23,885 nucleotides of DNA from JAMCZZ01 sp964363695 (GCA_964363695.1 CAYIJI010000010.1:1-23885); one strand, 5' to 3'. Counted from the first letter of the stretch, positions 6,574 through 13,277 are shown. The notes: generated by a model from the sequence alone, not told the origin. Translations and numbers: made by a program.

Positions 6574-6588
6574 AACTCCTTTGGAGTT
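6574..6588 (-). promoter_or_regulatory. Hairpin enclosing the ssb ribosome binding site
   Basis: AACTCC-AAA-GGAGTT is a perfect 6-bp stem with a 3-nt loop, and its right arm is the Shine-Dalgarno sequence, 3-4 nt before the ssb ATG. Folding would hide the site; a 3-nt loop and weak stem suggest it opens easily. Confidence 0.5.
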
Positions 6589-6594
6589 AATTTT

Positions 6595-6690
6595 TCATTG
6601 TTCATTTTTCAATTTACATTTATTTAACCATTTATACAATTTACAATTTTCAATTAAATGAGAAATGGTAAATGGTAAATAACAAATACA
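6595..6690. repeat. AT-rich palindromic word spacer (rpsF-ssb)
   Basis: TTTTTCATTG, TTCATTTTTC, AATTTACATTTATTT face ATGAGAAATGG, TAAATGG, TAAATAAC. Same family as 2399-2500. Confidence 0.55.
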
Positions 6691-6692
6691 TA

Positions 6693-7484
6693 CTATAGGT
6701 CGTCCCCCAAAATGTCATCCAATTCTTTATCAAGCTTAGAAAGCCTGTCGGCTTCGTCTTCAATTTTCTTTTTCCCGACGCTCTCGGTCGGAACTTTGAC
6801 ACTCGCCTTGGGCGAAGTCGTCGGAGCAGCTTTCTTTACTGGCTTTTTCTCGGGTTTAGCTTTCTCTTTCCCGACGCTCTCGGTCGGGACTCCGACATCC
6901 TCTTTGAGGGTCGTCGGAGCAGTTTCCTCTTCTTCTTTGTCTTCTACCTTCTCTTCAGTATTTTCTGTTTCCCCGGTCTCTTTCTCAGCCTCTTCTTCAA
7001 CTTCTATCGCAGTTTCTTTTGAGACAGGTTCTTTATCCTTTTTGCTCTCCGCTGTTTCTTCACCTCGAACCGACATTAGATCTTTACTCTCCTCTGTTTC
7101 TCCAACAACAGCTTCAAACGATTTTTCACCGCCAATTACCTTGGTAATTTCTTCTGTCTCGGCAACATCTTCTGCGCTTAGAGTTAATTCTTCAGAGCCA
7201 TAGTCCTGGACGATCATTAAGTGGCGGATTATTTTAGAGGATATAAAAAGATTACGCTCAAATTCGTTTGCTTTTTCTGCAGGTAAGCTAAGATTGAGAG
7301 TAACATAGGTAGCAAACCCCTGTTTTTTAATTGGATAAGCAAGTTTTCTTCTGCCCCAGATTTCTTCTTTTAAAATTTTTCCGCCGAGGCTTGTAACATA
7401 GCCGCCGACTTTGCCGGTAACTTTGTTTAAGTCTGCCTCTGGCACATTATCAGAAATTAAATACGTAAGCTCGTATTGTCTCAT
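6693..7484 (-). CDS. rpsF: 30S ribosomal protein bS6 with a long repeat-enlarged acidic tail
   Basis: Residues 1-97 are a normal bS6 (MRQYELTYLISDNV, RKLAYPIKKQGFATYV, IIRHLMIVQDYG), which pairs with bS18 on 16S rRNA. Residues 98-263 form a tail about 165 aa long, rich in Glu, Lys, Thr and Val, probably disordered. Within it VPTESVGKEK and VPTESVGKKK are translations of two copies of a double-hairpin DNA repeat. Usual bS6 is 95-140 aa, so this is nearly double. The start is supported by AAAGGA 5 nt upstream. It is first gene of rpsF-ssb-rpsR, behind the promoter at 7608-7636. Confidence 0.95.
   Translation of the reverse strand: MRQYELTYLISDNVPEADLNKVTGKVGGYVTSLGGKILKEEIWGRRKLAYPIKKQGFATYVTLNLSLPAEKANEFERNLFISSKIIRHLMIVQDYGSEELTLSAEDVAETEEITKVIGGEKSFEAVVGETEESKDLMSVRGEETAESKKDKEPVSKETAIEVEEEAEKETGETENTEEKVEDKEEEETAPTTLKEDVGVPTESVGKEKAKPEKKPVKKAAPTTSPKASVKVPTESVGKKKIEDEADRLSKLDKELDDILGDDL
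6774..6826. repeat. Double-hairpin repeat, copy A, inside rpsF
   Basis: It opens CCCGACGCTCTCGGTCGG, which folds on itself, and closes GTCGTCGGAG. The outer portion shares both ends with copy B; the middle differs (the copies are 53 and 50 bp). Confidence 0.65.
6870..6919. repeat. Double-hairpin repeat, copy B, inside rpsF
   Basis: CCCGAC and GTCGGG form one stem; CTCCGAC and GTCGGAG a second. The first 18 bases equal copy A. It is read in frame into the bS6 tail. Confidence 0.65.
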
Positions 7485-7500
7485 TGGTTTCCTTTCTGGC

Positions 7501-7583
7501 TTCAGCCAGTCCTCCGTAGCTTTAGCGTAGGAGGGCCCATCTTAGTTCGGGCGACTGAATTCCATTTGTCAATCGACAAATGG
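7501..7583 (-). promoter_or_regulatory. Structured leader of rpsF
   Basis: From the predicted start near 7600 the leader holds a perfect hairpin CCATTTGTC-GATT-GACAAATGG (7583-7562). An outer TTCAG/CTGAA stem (7559-7501) then encloses two more hairpins: GCCC/GGGC (7552-7535) and CCTCC(T/G)TACG-type (7534-7511). It is either a bS6:bS18 autoregulation site, known in this operon in many bacteria, or a dispersed palindrome that landed here; I favour the second for 7501-7559. Confidence 0.45.
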
Positions 7584-7607
7584 AAAAAGTTAATAAATTA
7601 TGCTCAT

Positions 7608-7636
7608 ACAATATCAAAAAAGTGTTAAATAGTCAA
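7608..7636 (-). promoter_or_regulatory. Promoter of rpsF-ssb-rpsR
   Basis: On the minus strand TTGACT (7636-7631), 17 bp, TATTGT (7613-7608). Start about 7600, giving a 115-nt leader. The -35 lies only 4 bp from the left target duplication of the MITE at 7648-7893. Confidence 0.6.
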
Positions 7637-7647
7637 ATAAAAAGAAA

Positions 7648-7893
7648 GTAACCATTCACTGTCATTCCAGACTTGATCTGGAATCTAGAAATTATGCAGG
7701 CAAACAACCCTCTGATCCCAGATCTCCCGTTCGACAGGGCTCAGGGCCTGTCATCGACTCTGCCTTCGATTTCCACTCAGGCCCTGAGCTTGTCGAATGG
7801 GAGGTCTGTGACCTCGTCGCTCAGACTCGAAGAGAGTGGAATCGAAGGCAAGCTTGCAGTCTGGAATGACAACAGGGGGCAGTGAATGGTTAC
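7648..7893. mobile_element. MITE, family 2 (246 bp, 8-bp target duplication, GTAA ends)
   Basis: Perfect 14-bp inverted ends GTAACCATTCACTG / CAGTGAATGGTTAC, flanked by the direct repeat aaaagaaa (7640-7647 and 7894-7901). GTAA termini with 8-bp duplications are typical of the IS66 family, so an IS66 relative may move it; this is inference. Inside is a TGTCATTCC to GGAATGACA core (7660-7871), and inside that a further palindromic pair based on TTCGACAGGGCTCAGGGC and GGCCCTGAGCTTGTCGAA. There is no credible gene; the ORFs across it are repeat translations. Confidence 0.85.
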
Positions 7894-7896
7894 AAA

Positions 7897-7929
7897 AGAA
7901 AGCCCGCTCTGAAAAAAACAAAGCAGGCT
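7897..7929 (-). terminator. Terminator of the split regulator gene
   Basis: On the minus strand AGCCTGCT (7929-7922) pairs with AGCGGGCT (7908-7901) with one G-U, then TTCTTTT. The T-tract is one copy of the MITE target duplication. Confidence 0.6.
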
Positions 7930-7931
7930 GG

Positions 7932-8098
7932 CTAGTGAAGCACTCCTAGAAGTTCTTGGCATCGGATCACCACTCGGGTACGGATGCCTTTGAATTTACG
8001 TTGGCTCATCGCTTGAAGGAAGGCGATATAGTCATCGTGGGCAACAACCCACCAGTGCCCCCGCCGGGAACACTTGATTTTACCGGTATCTTTCCATT
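7932..8098 (-). pseudogene. 3' fragment of the IS-interrupted regulator
   Basis: Removing the IS and one ATT copy joins the upstream part in frame: ...VEKTTGYE then WKDTGKIKCSRRGHWWVV, AHDDYIAFLQAMSQRK, ending ELLGVLH and TAG (7934-7932). This completes an excisionase/MerR-type HTH (IAKECRVEKTT..., then a wing, HWWVVAHDDYIAFL). The exact in-frame rejoining, with a terminator just beyond, shows the gene was whole before the insertion. The fragment has no start of its own. Confidence 0.8.
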
Positions 8099-9017
8099 AG
8101 ACCTCTTTCAAAACCCTTTTTCATTTAACTCCATATTGTAAATGCCGGCAATCAGATTGAAGCGCAGACCGAAGCGTTTGCGCCTGTTGCGGTAACGGTC
8201 GGCAATAATCTTGAATCGTTTTAAGGCACCGATAACATGTTCGTTGATGACCCTCTCACTCGAGATAATTCTGTTAAAGAATTTATCTTCTTTTGTCAGG
8301 GGGTTTTTCTTACTTTTCTTTTTCGGCAGCTCACTGTTTTTATGAATCTTCTGGATTCCCTGATAACCGGTATCGGTTTGGCTTCTGGTTTTGTCTTGAA
8401 TTTTTACTTTTGATTCCTTGAATAAGCGAAAGTCGTGGCGCTTGCCATTGGCGAAGCTGGTACAGATGACCCCCTTGGTCTTTTTATCAACGACGATTTG
8501 GGTCTTTATGGTGTGCCGTTTCTTCTTGCCTGAATAGTAGTATTTCTGTCTTTTTTTGGGCGCTCAATAGGAGATTCAGCCGCGTCGATCAAAACAACCT
8601 CATACTCCATATCTGATTTAATTAGAGCTTTCTTCCCAGGCAAAGCGAAGCGTTTGTCCCTAATCAGTGTGTCTTCGACCCAACGGCAGATTTTGTAAGC
8701 ATTGCTTTCGCTTACGCCGTATGACTGCCCGATATGGAAGTAGGTGCGATATTCTCGCATATATTCCAGCGCCATCAGCAATCTATCTTCAATACTTATC
8801 TTACTCTTGCGACCGCCAACTGCCTTCTTGGCTTGATCGGAAACTAACAATATCTCTGCCATCGTTTCAAATGTTGTCCGTCTAACGCCGGTTAAGCGTT
8901 TAAACAGCGCATTATCCATACCAGCCAATTTATCATACTTGGTCGGCATTTTGTTTTGTTGCATTAATCCCTCCAAGTAACAGTTTAACGAAAGATGGAG
9001 GGTTTTGAAAGAAGTCT
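8099..9017 (-). mobile_element. IS5-family (ISL2-type) insertion sequence, 919 bp
   Basis: The inverted ends are AGACCTCTTTCAAAACCCT and, inverted at the other side, AGACTTCTTTCAAAACCCT (18 of 19). The flanking duplication is ATT (8096-8098 and 9018-9020), fitting the ANT target of the ISL2 group of IS5. Length, transposase type and two-frame organisation agree. It has split the HTH gene. The ends and the transposase look intact, so the insertion may be recent. Confidence 0.88.
8108..8964 (-). CDS. IS5-family transposase, made by -1 frameshift
   Basis: DDE transposase of the DDE_Tnp_4 type. The first frame (from ATG 8964, GGAGGG just upstream; an in-frame TTG at 8976 is an alternative) gives an N-terminal HTH region (ISIEDRLLMALEYMREYRTY, VSESNAYKI) and the first Asp in VVLIDAAESPIERPKK. 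At a run of seven A (8557-8551 on the minus strand) a -1 shift continues as KRQKYYYSGKKKRHTIKTQ, then FANGKRHDFRLFKES, the second Asp in TDTGYQGI and the Glu in SERVINEHVIGALKRFK, ending at TGA (8110-8108) inside the terminal repeat. Without the shift, frame one stops at 8506. Total about 285 aa, usual for the group. Confidence 0.85.
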
Positions 9018-9678
9018 ATTCATAACCGGTTGTTTTCTCGACTCTGCATTCTTTGGCAATCGAACCCAGAGTGCGTTCCTTTTCAACTAGAAACTTTTGC
9101 TTGGGCCTTCGCTTACTGAAATTTTCTTGACTTCTTTTTTTTCTCAAAGCAAAGAATCTAGCTCTGATGTCGTTGTTGGCCTCAGTAATCAATATCATTT
9201 CGTAGCCGGATAATGATTTGATGTGTGGGCCAAATTCTCCCTCACGCACGAACTTTCGCAGTTCTTGGCATCTTAGGTTGTATTTCTTGGCAACTTTATA
9301 TACTTCGATCCAGTTCCGAAACAGATCAATGACCCTAACCTGTTCTTCCTGGAGAACTCGCCAAGTATAGGTCTGCGGACCTAGATACTTTTCCCCTTCA
9401 ATAATGCCTCTAGCCAAGTCTTTCTGTACTGTCGATGGCGCAAGGTCCAAATGATTAGCAAGACACTCTGCTGAACACCCAATTGGGTTTGGATGCAAGA
9501 AGGCAAACATACTATCTTCTTCAGGAACAAGCCTGTTATCTAGCCAATGGCACACTGTTTTCTCGAAAGCTCGGAATTTGATCTGATGCAGAGAACATAT
9601 TGTATGATTCTGAGGGAGGATTTCTATATTTCTCTGACATTGAGGAAAAGCACAGGTTCTGGTCATTACTTTTCTCAC
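9018..9678 (-). pseudogene. 5' part of a zinc-finger, multi-HTH DNA-binding protein, cut by the IS
   Basis: The first 220 residues of a protein that was about 270-274 aa before insertion. N-terminus: CAFPQCQ with later CSLH, a likely zinc site. Then HTH 1 (residues about 72-115: CLANHLDLAPSTVQKDLARGI, then a wing), HTH 2 (about 125-165: VYKVAKKYNLRCQELRKFVREG) and the start of HTH 3 (about 205-220: TLGSIAKECRVEKTT), finished by the fragment at 7932-8098. Three tandem excisionase-like HTH units suggest a regulator or recombination cofactor. The stop here (TAG) is supplied by the IS. The start is GTG 9678 or ATG 9666, after AAAGGTAGTGAG. It is next to the radical SAM gene and shares its leader. 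The truncated product keeps two HTHs and might still act. Confidence 0.75.
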
Positions 9679-9697
9679 TACCTTTCATTGTAGAGTA

Positions 9698-9714
9698 CGC
9701 CCAACTTTTGGGCG
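9698..9714 (-). promoter_or_regulatory. Leader hairpin of the HTH gene
   Basis: CGCCCAA-aag-TTGGGCG, a perfect 7-bp stem (minus strand), 20 nt before an AAAGG(T)AGTGAG block and the start. The same hairpin type precedes the radical SAM gene (10878-10897). Confidence 0.55.
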
Positions 9715-9719
9715 CCTCG

Positions 9720-9754
9720 AACATATCAAAAAATGGCTCAAGCGTCAACTTGAG
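9720..9754 (-). promoter_or_regulatory. Promoter of the HTH gene with a palindrome at -35
   Basis: TTGACG (9748-9743), 17 bp, TATGTT (9725-9720). The -35 is the centre of CTCAAGTTGACGCTTGAG (9754-9737), whose arms CTCAAG/CTTGAG are perfect. An operator for self-control is inferred. Confidence 0.55.
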
Positions 9755-9773
9755 GAGTTTAGGAATCCCAACA

Positions 9774-9807
9774 TAAAAAAACTCCCGTCACAATATTTCA
9801 TGACGGG
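9774..9807 (-). terminator. Terminator of the radical SAM gene
   Basis: On the minus strand CCCGTCA (9807-9801), a 10-nt loop, TGACGGG (9790-9784), then AGTTTTTTT. It lies 5 bp past the stop codon. Confidence 0.85.
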
Positions 9808-9811
9808 CAGT

Positions 9812-10852
9812 TCATGTTTCCATGGTTGCGCTCATCCTCCGCGTCCCGCAAATAACAAGCCTTTGTAGAGCGGGGTTTGAAAGGGAATACGCTATGCTTG
9901 GCACAATGTTGCACCAAACTTTACAGCCATCACAGAAGTAATATCTGCCTGATTGGCCCAAACACTCCAGTCTTTCTTTTGATTCCAGAGCTGCTAACAG
10001 CCCCTTCTCTCCAATCGGGATGATTGAAAATTGGCTGTGATAACAGGGCATCATCAGCCGGTCGCTGGCTGATATGGTTATTACTGACTCTGCCGCGTGG
10101 CAGGTCGGTTGATCGAGATCATTTCCTCCGCGTAGAAGGAAGTCCACTTTGGCCAGGCTTTGTTTCACGATGTGTTTTTGTCTGGTAAGCCAGTTCAAGC
10201 AATACTTTTTTTGATCAGAAAGATTCGCCCAAAGCTCACCAAACTTTTCCTTTGTTCCAGAAAACTCTGTGTCGAACATTGGATTTACGTCCACCTCCGC
10301 CGAAGACTCCTCGGCTAATTGGAGCACTGAGGCAAACTGATTCTTGTTTATATTACCGTCTTTTCCTGGCATGAGCGTGAAAACTAGCTGAGTTGTTCCG
10401 TTGGGGCGGACTTTTTTGGCAGCTTCTAGTCCCACTCGAATTGTCTCGTAAAATCCTTTTCCGCGATTCAAGTCGTGATATGATCGGTCGCCATCGACAG
10501 AAAAACGGAGCAAACTTGGGAGTCCAATCCATTTTTCACCCCAATCTTTCAATCGGCTTACTATCCCCGGCCCACTCACAGAGAGGATAGAGAATAGCCC
10601 CAATTTGTTGCATAGGGCCAAAACTTCCGGCAGCCGATCCCAGAGAAGAGGGTCGCCGCCAGTTAGCTCGATAAACTTGACTCCTAGCTCTTTACACTCT
10701 CCTATTCTTTTTATTACAGTGTCATACACCGCATCCGTTCCATTATTGAAAAGGTGTCGAACGTCACTACGGACCGTGCAATGTTTGCATCTTCCTCCAC
10801 ATCGATTAGTGAGATAGAGAATACAAACTAACGGATTCAATTGATGGTGCAA
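9812..10852 (-). CDS. Radical SAM protein with a SPASM-like C-terminal cysteine region
   Basis: 346 aa. CGGRCKHC (Cys18, 22, 25) is the CxxxCxxC that holds the [4Fe-4S] cluster reducing S-adenosylmethionine; FIELTGGDPLLW near residue 62 corresponds to the GGE motif. The C-terminal part has CHAAE, PCYHS and FCDGCKVWC, a spacing like the auxiliary clusters of SPASM/twitch enzymes that modify peptides or link sugars. The substrate is unknown; no precursor peptide is evident nearby. The start is TTG, set 5 nt after a strong AAGGAGGTGAG. It is divergent from the HD gene and in line with the HTH gene downstream. It is not a viperin: the cysteine motif context and length do not fit. Confidence 0.85.
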   Translation of the reverse strand: MHHQLNPLVCILYLTNRCGGRCKHCTVRSDVRHLFNNGTDAVYDTVIKRIGECKELGVKFIELTGGDPLLWDRLPEVLALCNKLGLFSILSVSGPGIVSRLKDWGEKWIGLPSLLRFSVDGDRSYHDLNRGKGFYETIRVGLEAAKKVRPNGTTQLVFTLMPGKDGNINKNQFASVLQLAEESSAEVDVNPMFDTEFSGTKEKFGELWANLSDQKKYCLNWLTRQKHIVKQSLAKVDFLLRGGNDLDQPTCHAAESVITISASDRLMMPCYHSQFSIIPIGEKGLLAALESKERLECLGQSGRYYFCDGCKVWCNIVPSIAYSLSNPALQRLVICGTRRMSATMET

Positions 10853-10877
10853 GGCAGCTCACCTCCTTTTCTAATGT

Positions 10878-10897
10878 GCGCCCAATGTATCGGGCGC
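10878..10897 (-). promoter_or_regulatory. Leader hairpin of the radical SAM gene
   Basis: GCGCCC and GGGCGC (8-nt loop). With its flanks (AGGCGCCC before, TTGGGCGCAC across the right arm, AAAAGGAGGTGAG after) it closely matches the leader of the HTH gene. Confidence 0.55.
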
Positions 10898-10901
10898 CTG
10901 C

Positions 10902-10930
10902 AATGTATCACAAAATTACCCGTGATCCAA
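10902..10930 (-). promoter_or_regulatory. Weak promoter candidate for the radical SAM gene
   Basis: TTGGAT (10930-10925), 17 bp, TACATT (10907-10902). The matches are modest; the spacing is ideal. The start would fall at the leader hairpin. Confidence 0.35.
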
Positions 10931-10972
10931 ATTTATGTAGTTAATTTCAAAATTACTCCGTCGTTCGCGGGA

Positions 10973-11003
10973 TTGACTTGTATAAAGCTAATTAAGCTAT
11001 TAT
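10973..11003 (+). promoter_or_regulatory. Promoter candidate for the HD phosphohydrolase gene
   Basis: TTGACT (10973-10978), 19 bp, TATTAT (10998-11003). The spacing is long. Part of the spacer is the near-palindrome AGCTAATTAAGCT (10987-10999). Confidence 0.45.
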
Positions 11004-11037
11004 TAAAATAACGCCAAGAAAAAGGAGGTGAGAGAAA

Positions 11038-12099
11038 TTGGCGAGCACTTTGAAGATTCAACCTTCATGGCAAGGAAGTTTGTCTCACAAGGCTTTCGGA
11101 AATGAGATGAGCATTGGAAGAAAGTATCCTGAAAAATCACAAATTGGTTTTGGCGATCCTTTCGCACTTGATGTGATTCGGATAGCGACTTCTAATGTCT
11201 CAAGACGTTTAGGAGAAGTGGCTCAGGTGGTGCCATTGTCTGACTATTCAATGTCAAACAGGCAAAACCATACTCTTTGTGTCGCCTCTTATTCCGGTTA
11301 TGTATCGGGAACATTGGGGCTAAATGACAATCTGACTAGGGCAATTGCCCTCGGCCATGATCTGGGTCAGCCGGCTTTTGCTCATGCTGGAGAGAGCTTT
11401 CTTTCTCTAGCGCTAGAACGTCAAGGTAGAGGTAAATTTGCACACGAAGGCTTTGGCGTGATTGTTGCAATAGAGATCGCTTCTCTTAACTTAACTTTTG
11501 AAGTTGCAGATGGAATTTTTGGTCACTCAGGAAAGGGGAATGGACCAAAAGACCTAAGCAACGAGGCAAGAGTGGTTCGTATTGTCGATAACATAGCTAA
11601 CCTGTTTGAGGACATCGAAAGTCTATCACGGGATGGGATTTCTGATGCAAGCATCAGAAAAAGTGTGAAGCGGTTTGGCTCGAATGTAGTTTGTCAAATC
11701 GTTAATACTTTAAATGCTTTCATTCAGGAAAGCATTGCTTGTGAAGAGATCTCATTTGAGAGGTCTGAATGGGCCACTGACTTTCATGGTTTGAGGAATA
11801 TGGCTTACGACAAACTCTATTCTAAGGTGGATGAGAAAAGAGATTATGTGCCTAAATACTTAGGTAAGTGCATAGAGATTGTAGCGGAACATAAGGTATT
11901 TAGAGGTTGTGATCCCATAGCGGTCGTTGCTCAACTGACTGATCGTGAAGCAAAAAAAATAGCCGATAGTGGGGAGTTGGCTAAACTGCTAGTGGCGAAA
12001 TATATTTCTTCTCTTAGGATGTTGGGAGAAGTAAAATCTTTTTCGTCGCCAAACTTTATCTGGGCGTTTGAAGCTCAAAAAAGTAAGTTAGATCTCTGA
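11038..12099 (+). CDS. dGTPase-like HD phosphohydrolase
   Basis: 353 aa. It follows the dGTP triphosphohydrolase pattern: NHTLCV (His78), GLNDNLTRAIALGHDLG (His107, Asp108), AFAHAGE (His116, Glu119), FEVADGIFGH and RIVDNIANLFEDIESL (Asp184), the HD metal ligands in order. dGTPases cleave dNTPs to nucleoside and triphosphate; bacterial relatives can limit phages by draining dNTPs. One change stands out: the usual HDLGHxPF is HDLGQPAF, so the first active-site His is Gln111. The start is TTG, 5 nt after AAAGGAGGTGAG, the same initiation block as the divergent radical SAM gene. A strong terminator follows. It may be the standard nucleotide-pool enzyme or part of the accessory module; I lean to the latter. 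Confidence 0.82.
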   Translation: MASTLKIQPSWQGSLSHKAFGNEMSIGRKYPEKSQIGFGDPFALDVIRIATSNVSRRLGEVAQVVPLSDYSMSNRQNHTLCVASYSGYVSGTLGLNDNLTRAIALGHDLGQPAFAHAGESFLSLALERQGRGKFAHEGFGVIVAIEIASLNLTFEVADGIFGHSGKGNGPKDLSNEARVVRIVDNIANLFEDIESLSRDGISDASIRKSVKRFGSNVVCQIVNTLNAFIQESIACEEISFERSEWATDFHGLRNMAYDKLYSKVDEKRDYVPKYLGKCIEIVAEHKVFRGCDPIAVVAQLTDREAKKIADSGELAKLLVAKYISSLRMLGEVKSFSSPNFIWAFEAQKSKLDL

Positions 12100-12101
12100 T
12101 T

Positions 12102-12137
12102 GGACCGAAGCATGATGTTTCGGTCCCTTTGTTTTTT
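12102..12137 (+). terminator. Terminator of the HD gene
   Basis: GGACCGAA (12102-12109) with TTCGGTCC (12119-12126), then CTTTGTTTTTT without a C-only break beyond the first base. Confidence 0.85.
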
Positions 12138-12206
12138 GTATCAGTTTTTGTTGATTCATTCATTGCGCTTATGCGACAAATAAATAAAATGACAAATTTT
12201 AGCTCT

Positions 12207-13277
12207 TTAGACATTAAATCTAAACAAACAAACATCGCCATCTTGCATGGTGTAGTTTTTGCCTTCGGTTCGAACTAGTCCTTTTGTTCTTGCTTGTGGC
12301 CATCCGCCATGAGCGTAGAGATCTTGCCAGGGGATTACTTCGGCAGCGATGAAGCCTTTTTCGAAATCAGTATGAATAACTCCGGCTGCCTCTGGAGCCT
12401 TAAAACCTTTTTTAATCGTCCAGGCTCGTGTCTCGGGCTCCCCGGAAGTGAAGTAGGTGATTAATCCGAGAGTTTCGTAAGCTTTTTTTATTAAATTATT
12501 AAGGCCGGTGTCATCGAGACTGAGAGCTTCGAGGTACTCAGCTTTTTCTTGTTCATTTAATTCGTTAAGCTCCGACTCAATTTTTGCGGAAATTGGTATA
12601 AAATCGTAGGGAGTGGAGCCTGATTGAAAATCAGCAAGCTGATTTTCAGAAACATTGGCAATATAAAGAATTGGTTTTTGTGTCATTAGTTGCAAGCCTT
12701 TTAAAGCCTCTGATTCTTGTTCGTCTAGCTTGGCTGTTCGAGCATTCTTACCATCATATAGAACATCCTTTATTTTCTGAAGTCCGGAATGAATTAGTTT
12801 TGATTCTTTAGAGCCGGATCGTAGTTCTTTTTCAACGGAGAATAATCTTTTTTCAACAGTGGAAATATCGGCTAATTGTAATTCCGTTTCGATTGTCTCA
12901 ATGTCGCTTAATGGCTCAATTTTTCCTTCAACATGAACGATATTTTCATTTTCAAAAAAACGAACCACCATTGCAACTGCGTCGCATTCTCGAATATGAG
13001 CTAGAAACTGGTTGCCCAATCCCTCCCCCTTCGATGCTCCTCGAACCAAGCCGGCAATATCAACAAACTCAATTACAGTTGGAACGACCTTTTTTGACTT
13101 GGATACTTCAACTAAAGGAGCCAATCTTTCATCAGGAACTTCGACAATACCAACATTGGGCTCAATGGTGCAGAAGGGATAATTGGCTGCTTCTGCCTTT
13201 GAACCTTTAACTAATGCGTTAAATAAGGTACTTTTGCCGACGTTAGGGAGGCCGACGATGCCAATTTTGAGACTCAT
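12207..13277 (-). CDS. ychF: Obg-like GTPase/ATPase YchF
   Basis: 356 aa, family length 363. G1 GLPNVGKST near residue 9, the switch region NYPFCTIEPNVG, G3 DIAGLVRGASKGEGLGN near residue 73, and the C-terminal TGS domain ending QDGDVCLFRFNV. In this family the G4 motif is replaced so that ATP is preferred. It associates with ribosomes and stress responses. It stands alone between the accessory module and a MITE. The predicted promoter (13287-13315) puts the start about 3 nt before the ATG, and there is no Shine-Dalgarno site, so the mRNA is probably leaderless. Confidence 0.97.
   Translation of the reverse strand: MSLKIGIVGLPNVGKSTLFNALVKGSKAEAANYPFCTIEPNVGIVEVPDERLAPLVEVSKSKKVVPTVIEFVDIAGLVRGASKGEGLGNQFLAHIRECDAVAMVVRFFENENIVHVEGKIEPLSDIETIETELQLADISTVEKRLFSVEKELRSGSKESKLIHSGLQKIKDVLYDGKNARTAKLDEQESEALKGLQLMTQKPILYIANVSENQLADFQSGSTPYDFIPISAKIESELNELNEQEKAEYLEALSLDDTGLNNLIKKAYETLGLITYFTSGEPETRAWTIKKGFKAPEAAGVIHTDFEKGFIAAEVIPWQDLYAHGGWPQARTKGLVRTEGKNYTMQDGDVCLFRFNV

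Noticed and set aside
2399..6690. CRISPR array from the recurring AT-rich words
   Set aside because: Units are 6-8 bp, variable, arranged as inverted arms and scattered between genes; no constant repeat with spacers and no cas gene.
7673..7962. Open frames across the family 2 MITE
   Set aside because: They translate nested palindromes (PFDRAQG, LSLSNG), well-known repeat by-products, and have no start signals.
9812..10852. Prokaryotic viperin
   Set aside because: The cysteine motif context and the C-terminal SPASM-like cysteines do not match viperins, and no nucleotide kinase is adjacent.
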